Source: Aulostomus chinensis
Lineage: Eukaryota; Chordata; Actinopteri; Syngnathiformes; Aulostomidae
Length of the DNA stretch: 64,000 nucleotides
Assembly (NCBI GenBank): GCA_037954235.1
Contig: JBBMOA010000007.1
Span: 2,541,001-2,605,000, forward strand
Reading direction: 5' to 3'
Shown here: positions 61,767 through 64,000 of the stretch, piece by piece
How positions within the stretch are numbered: the first letter of the stretch is position 1
How the letters are laid out: every line of letters begins with the position of its first letter
Translations under genes and position numbers: made by a program
Notes under the pieces: model-generated
Told to the model about the DNA's origin: nothing
Seen by the model: only the letters and a program-made list of their open reading frames with translations
Databases searched by the model: none

Positions 61767-63067
61767 TGAATGGCAGGGAGACGTATGTCATTACGGAGCC
61801 CGGATGGCGTCTCTGTGGCTCCTAGCTATATGTTCTCTGGCACTGCATTTCAAATGGATTTTCGTCATCTGTTGTTTTAGCATCCATGGCTCCTCAAGCA
61901 ACCTCGCCGACTCTGCCCTCGTCCCCCTCTCCCACTCTTATTTGAGCTCTGCCACCTTAAATCAACAGAATGGGACATGTCAATGCCTGTTTTGGACAAA
62001 AGCAACCGCTGGAGGAAACAAAGCAATAAAGTGACAATAATGCCTATCAAATAGAAAGCAGAATATACAGATAAACGGCCCCAGAGAGAAGGAGACAGAC
62101 AGACAGTCAGTCAAGCAAGCAGATGAGATTTTAATTGGTTTGGCCAGCATTTTAACTGTCATGCTGGGCTTTGCGACTGAAGGGCTGAGATAGCATATTA
62201 CAAACTGATCTGGAGTATAGTTTGCAGCTTTGACGTGGGTTCCGGGCCTGGTACTCTGTGCTGGACAGATTGTCTGGCTTCTCTTTTGATTGTATGTCAG
62301 CCTGAGATGGAGCCAAGCGAAAAGGTTTAAGTTTAGCTCTCTGAATCCGTTATACACTTTAATCTGCTGAAGTGATCAAGGCCTCAGTTTAAGCATCTTT
62401 CCCTCCACAAGCAGACAAATCTCATCTTCCTGACTTGTATCCATTCTCGCTGTTGTGTGTTTTGATGAGCATCCATGCTGACAGTTTTACCAGCTGGTTG
62501 ACATGGTTGACTTAGTGACTGCCAGATAGAATGTGTTATTGTCCTGCTGAGTTTCTGCCGTTGGTTTGGCTCTACCCTCTCCTAGCAGGCTCCGGGGCTT
62601 GTTGACTGTGGAGAGCAGTGACTAACATAATGTAAAGGTGCAATCATTCTCATTGCTCTGCAGCTTTGATTAAATACTTTCCAACAAATGTGGACCTTTT
62701 GTTTACTCGTGAAATGTACTCTTTAACACCAGGATGTGATGCCAGTTACCCAGTTACTACCTATTATTTTTTAACTATTATTTAGAGATTCCTGTGAAAT
62801 GTGACTTTCAGGGAGACAGAGGAAAGCTGCCTGAGGCTTGGGTCAGTGTCTGGTCAGGAGCTGGTAGACTGGCTTAATACTGTCTGACTGTCAGTCCACT
62901 ACCCTAATGGGGCTGGAGAGACTTGAGGCTCCCCCTCGGCATCCCCCACATCTTCTCTCCGGGCTGTCTGGACAGAGAGCTTCAATTTTTGACAGGTCCT
63001 CGTCATTTACCGATTGCAAATACTTCCCTGTACTCTTTCCTTTGACAAGAGACACAGAGGGAGTCAA

Positions 63068-63068
<1 letters not shown>

Positions 63069-63126
<58 letters not shown>
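63069..63126. repeat. (TG)n microsatellite, perfect
   Basis: About 29 uninterrupted TG units near the right edge of the window. Confidence 0.97.
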
Positions 63127-63129
<3 letters not shown>

Positions 63130-64000
63130 TTCTGTACGATTGTTTGTTATGTAAAACCAAAGCTCACAATTCTTGTGCTCACACTGTAAAAGTTGAATGA
63201 GTTGTTGACAATAAAAGAGGCTGCAGGAGACCACAGATCTCCTCTCAGTCCTTATTGTTCCAGTGCAATGCTGATGTTTGGATGCAACTACGCGTCTTCG
63301 TCAGAGCATCAGGTGGACAAAGGGCCCATCCATGATAGGCTGGAACTTAGGGGGAGGGGAGAGACACTACCTGACATCAAACTGATGGCACTATCAGAGG
63401 TGGCGCCAACCATGGGAGGTGAAAGACGTGTGCGCCTTCTTCTTTGAATGAGTTGCTGAAGCCGGTAGAAGAGAGGAAGATGACACATGAGACAGGTGTT
63501 CCTGCTGTCGCCACCCAACCATCCATGATGTGGTGTGTTGCTACAGCACTTTCAGATGCTGTCTTCCACTTGGTGTAATGAGTAAAAGGCACTGAAGTTG
63601 GGGAATCAGTTGATGGCTGCTGACACTGTCTGAGGGGCAGGAGATCAAAATTTCAGACATGTCTGTAGTTCACGCGGCTGGTTGGGCGCATCCTCCATCC
63701 ACTGCAAAATATGGGGACAGAAACAGGCTGAAATCCCAGAGTGTGTGTCTGTCCTCCTGTGTAGCCCCTCCTTGTTTTTCTCTTTAATCTTGTCTTTATT
63801 TCCACCCTTGTTTAAGACGGATCATTCATTTAACCACTGCACACGGGGCTCTGAGATAGAGCCAGCTCTGCAGGGTGCTGGGGCGAGCCCACCAAGTGGA
63901 AATTAGATTGCATCAACTACATGCTGAATAACAATAATTAATAACCATAACCACATGGAGGAGGTAATAGAATCTGTGTAGCAGCAGATGTATTGCCAGG

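Larger units (their letters stand above)
35071..64000 (+). other. hipk2: hipk2 intron 2, open at the right edge (at least 28.9 kb)
   Basis: The donor GTAAGAG follows exon 2 directly. The next exon should begin with the last base of an Arg codon followed by the APE-containing segment of the kinase C-lobe; I scanned the + strand for this and did not find it. The stretch carries the 24-bp minisatellite (35464-36900), many CA/TG tracts, one tRNA-like SINE, several degenerate repeats and a small CpG-rich patch near 55.25-55.5 kb. No independent gene is supported on either strand. Long frames such as 51488-51988 (-) show no family features. Confidence 0.8.

Overview
The window reads as vertebrate nuclear DNA, most likely a teleost fish. 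It has one split gene with canonical GT-AG introns and a CpG-rich first exon. Dozens of long CA/TG microsatellites, a tRNA-like SINE with an ATGG tail, and other interspersed repeats of a teleost type lie around it. No prokaryotic operon, viral genome, rRNA or intact tRNA gene was seen. Species cannot be fixed by eye.

The only gene I can support is hipk2 (homeodomain-interacting protein kinase 2), on the + strand. Exon 1 carries the first 19 coding bases (MAPVYE plus one base) at 17196-17214, inside a CpG-rich region. A 16.7 kb phase-1 intron follows. The large exon 2 (33903-35070) encodes the N-terminal regulatory region and the kinase N-lobe through the activation-loop tyrosine. Intron 2 opens at 35071, and I found no exon 3, so it probably runs past the right edge (at least 28.9 kb). 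The gene is therefore 5'-complete and 3'-truncated here.

Layout: 1 to about 16.7 kb is upstream intergenic DNA with microsatellites, a diverged local duplication, a perfect hairpin and a transposon-like repeat. 16.74-17.3 kb is the promoter/5'UTR CpG region, with several short upstream ORFs. 17.2-33.9 kb is intron 1. 33.9-35.07 kb is exon 2. 35.07-64 kb is intron 2.

The most unusual object is a minisatellite of about 1.0 kb plus 0.23 kb just inside intron 2 (35464-36900). It is built from alternating 12-bp half units (24-bp dimer) with a 504-bp higher-order period. Because the unit is a multiple of three, it makes 330-350 residue reading frames in two forward frames and one reverse frame. 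These are best read as repeat artefacts. Most other reading frames in the window are chance or microsatellite translations and are left out.
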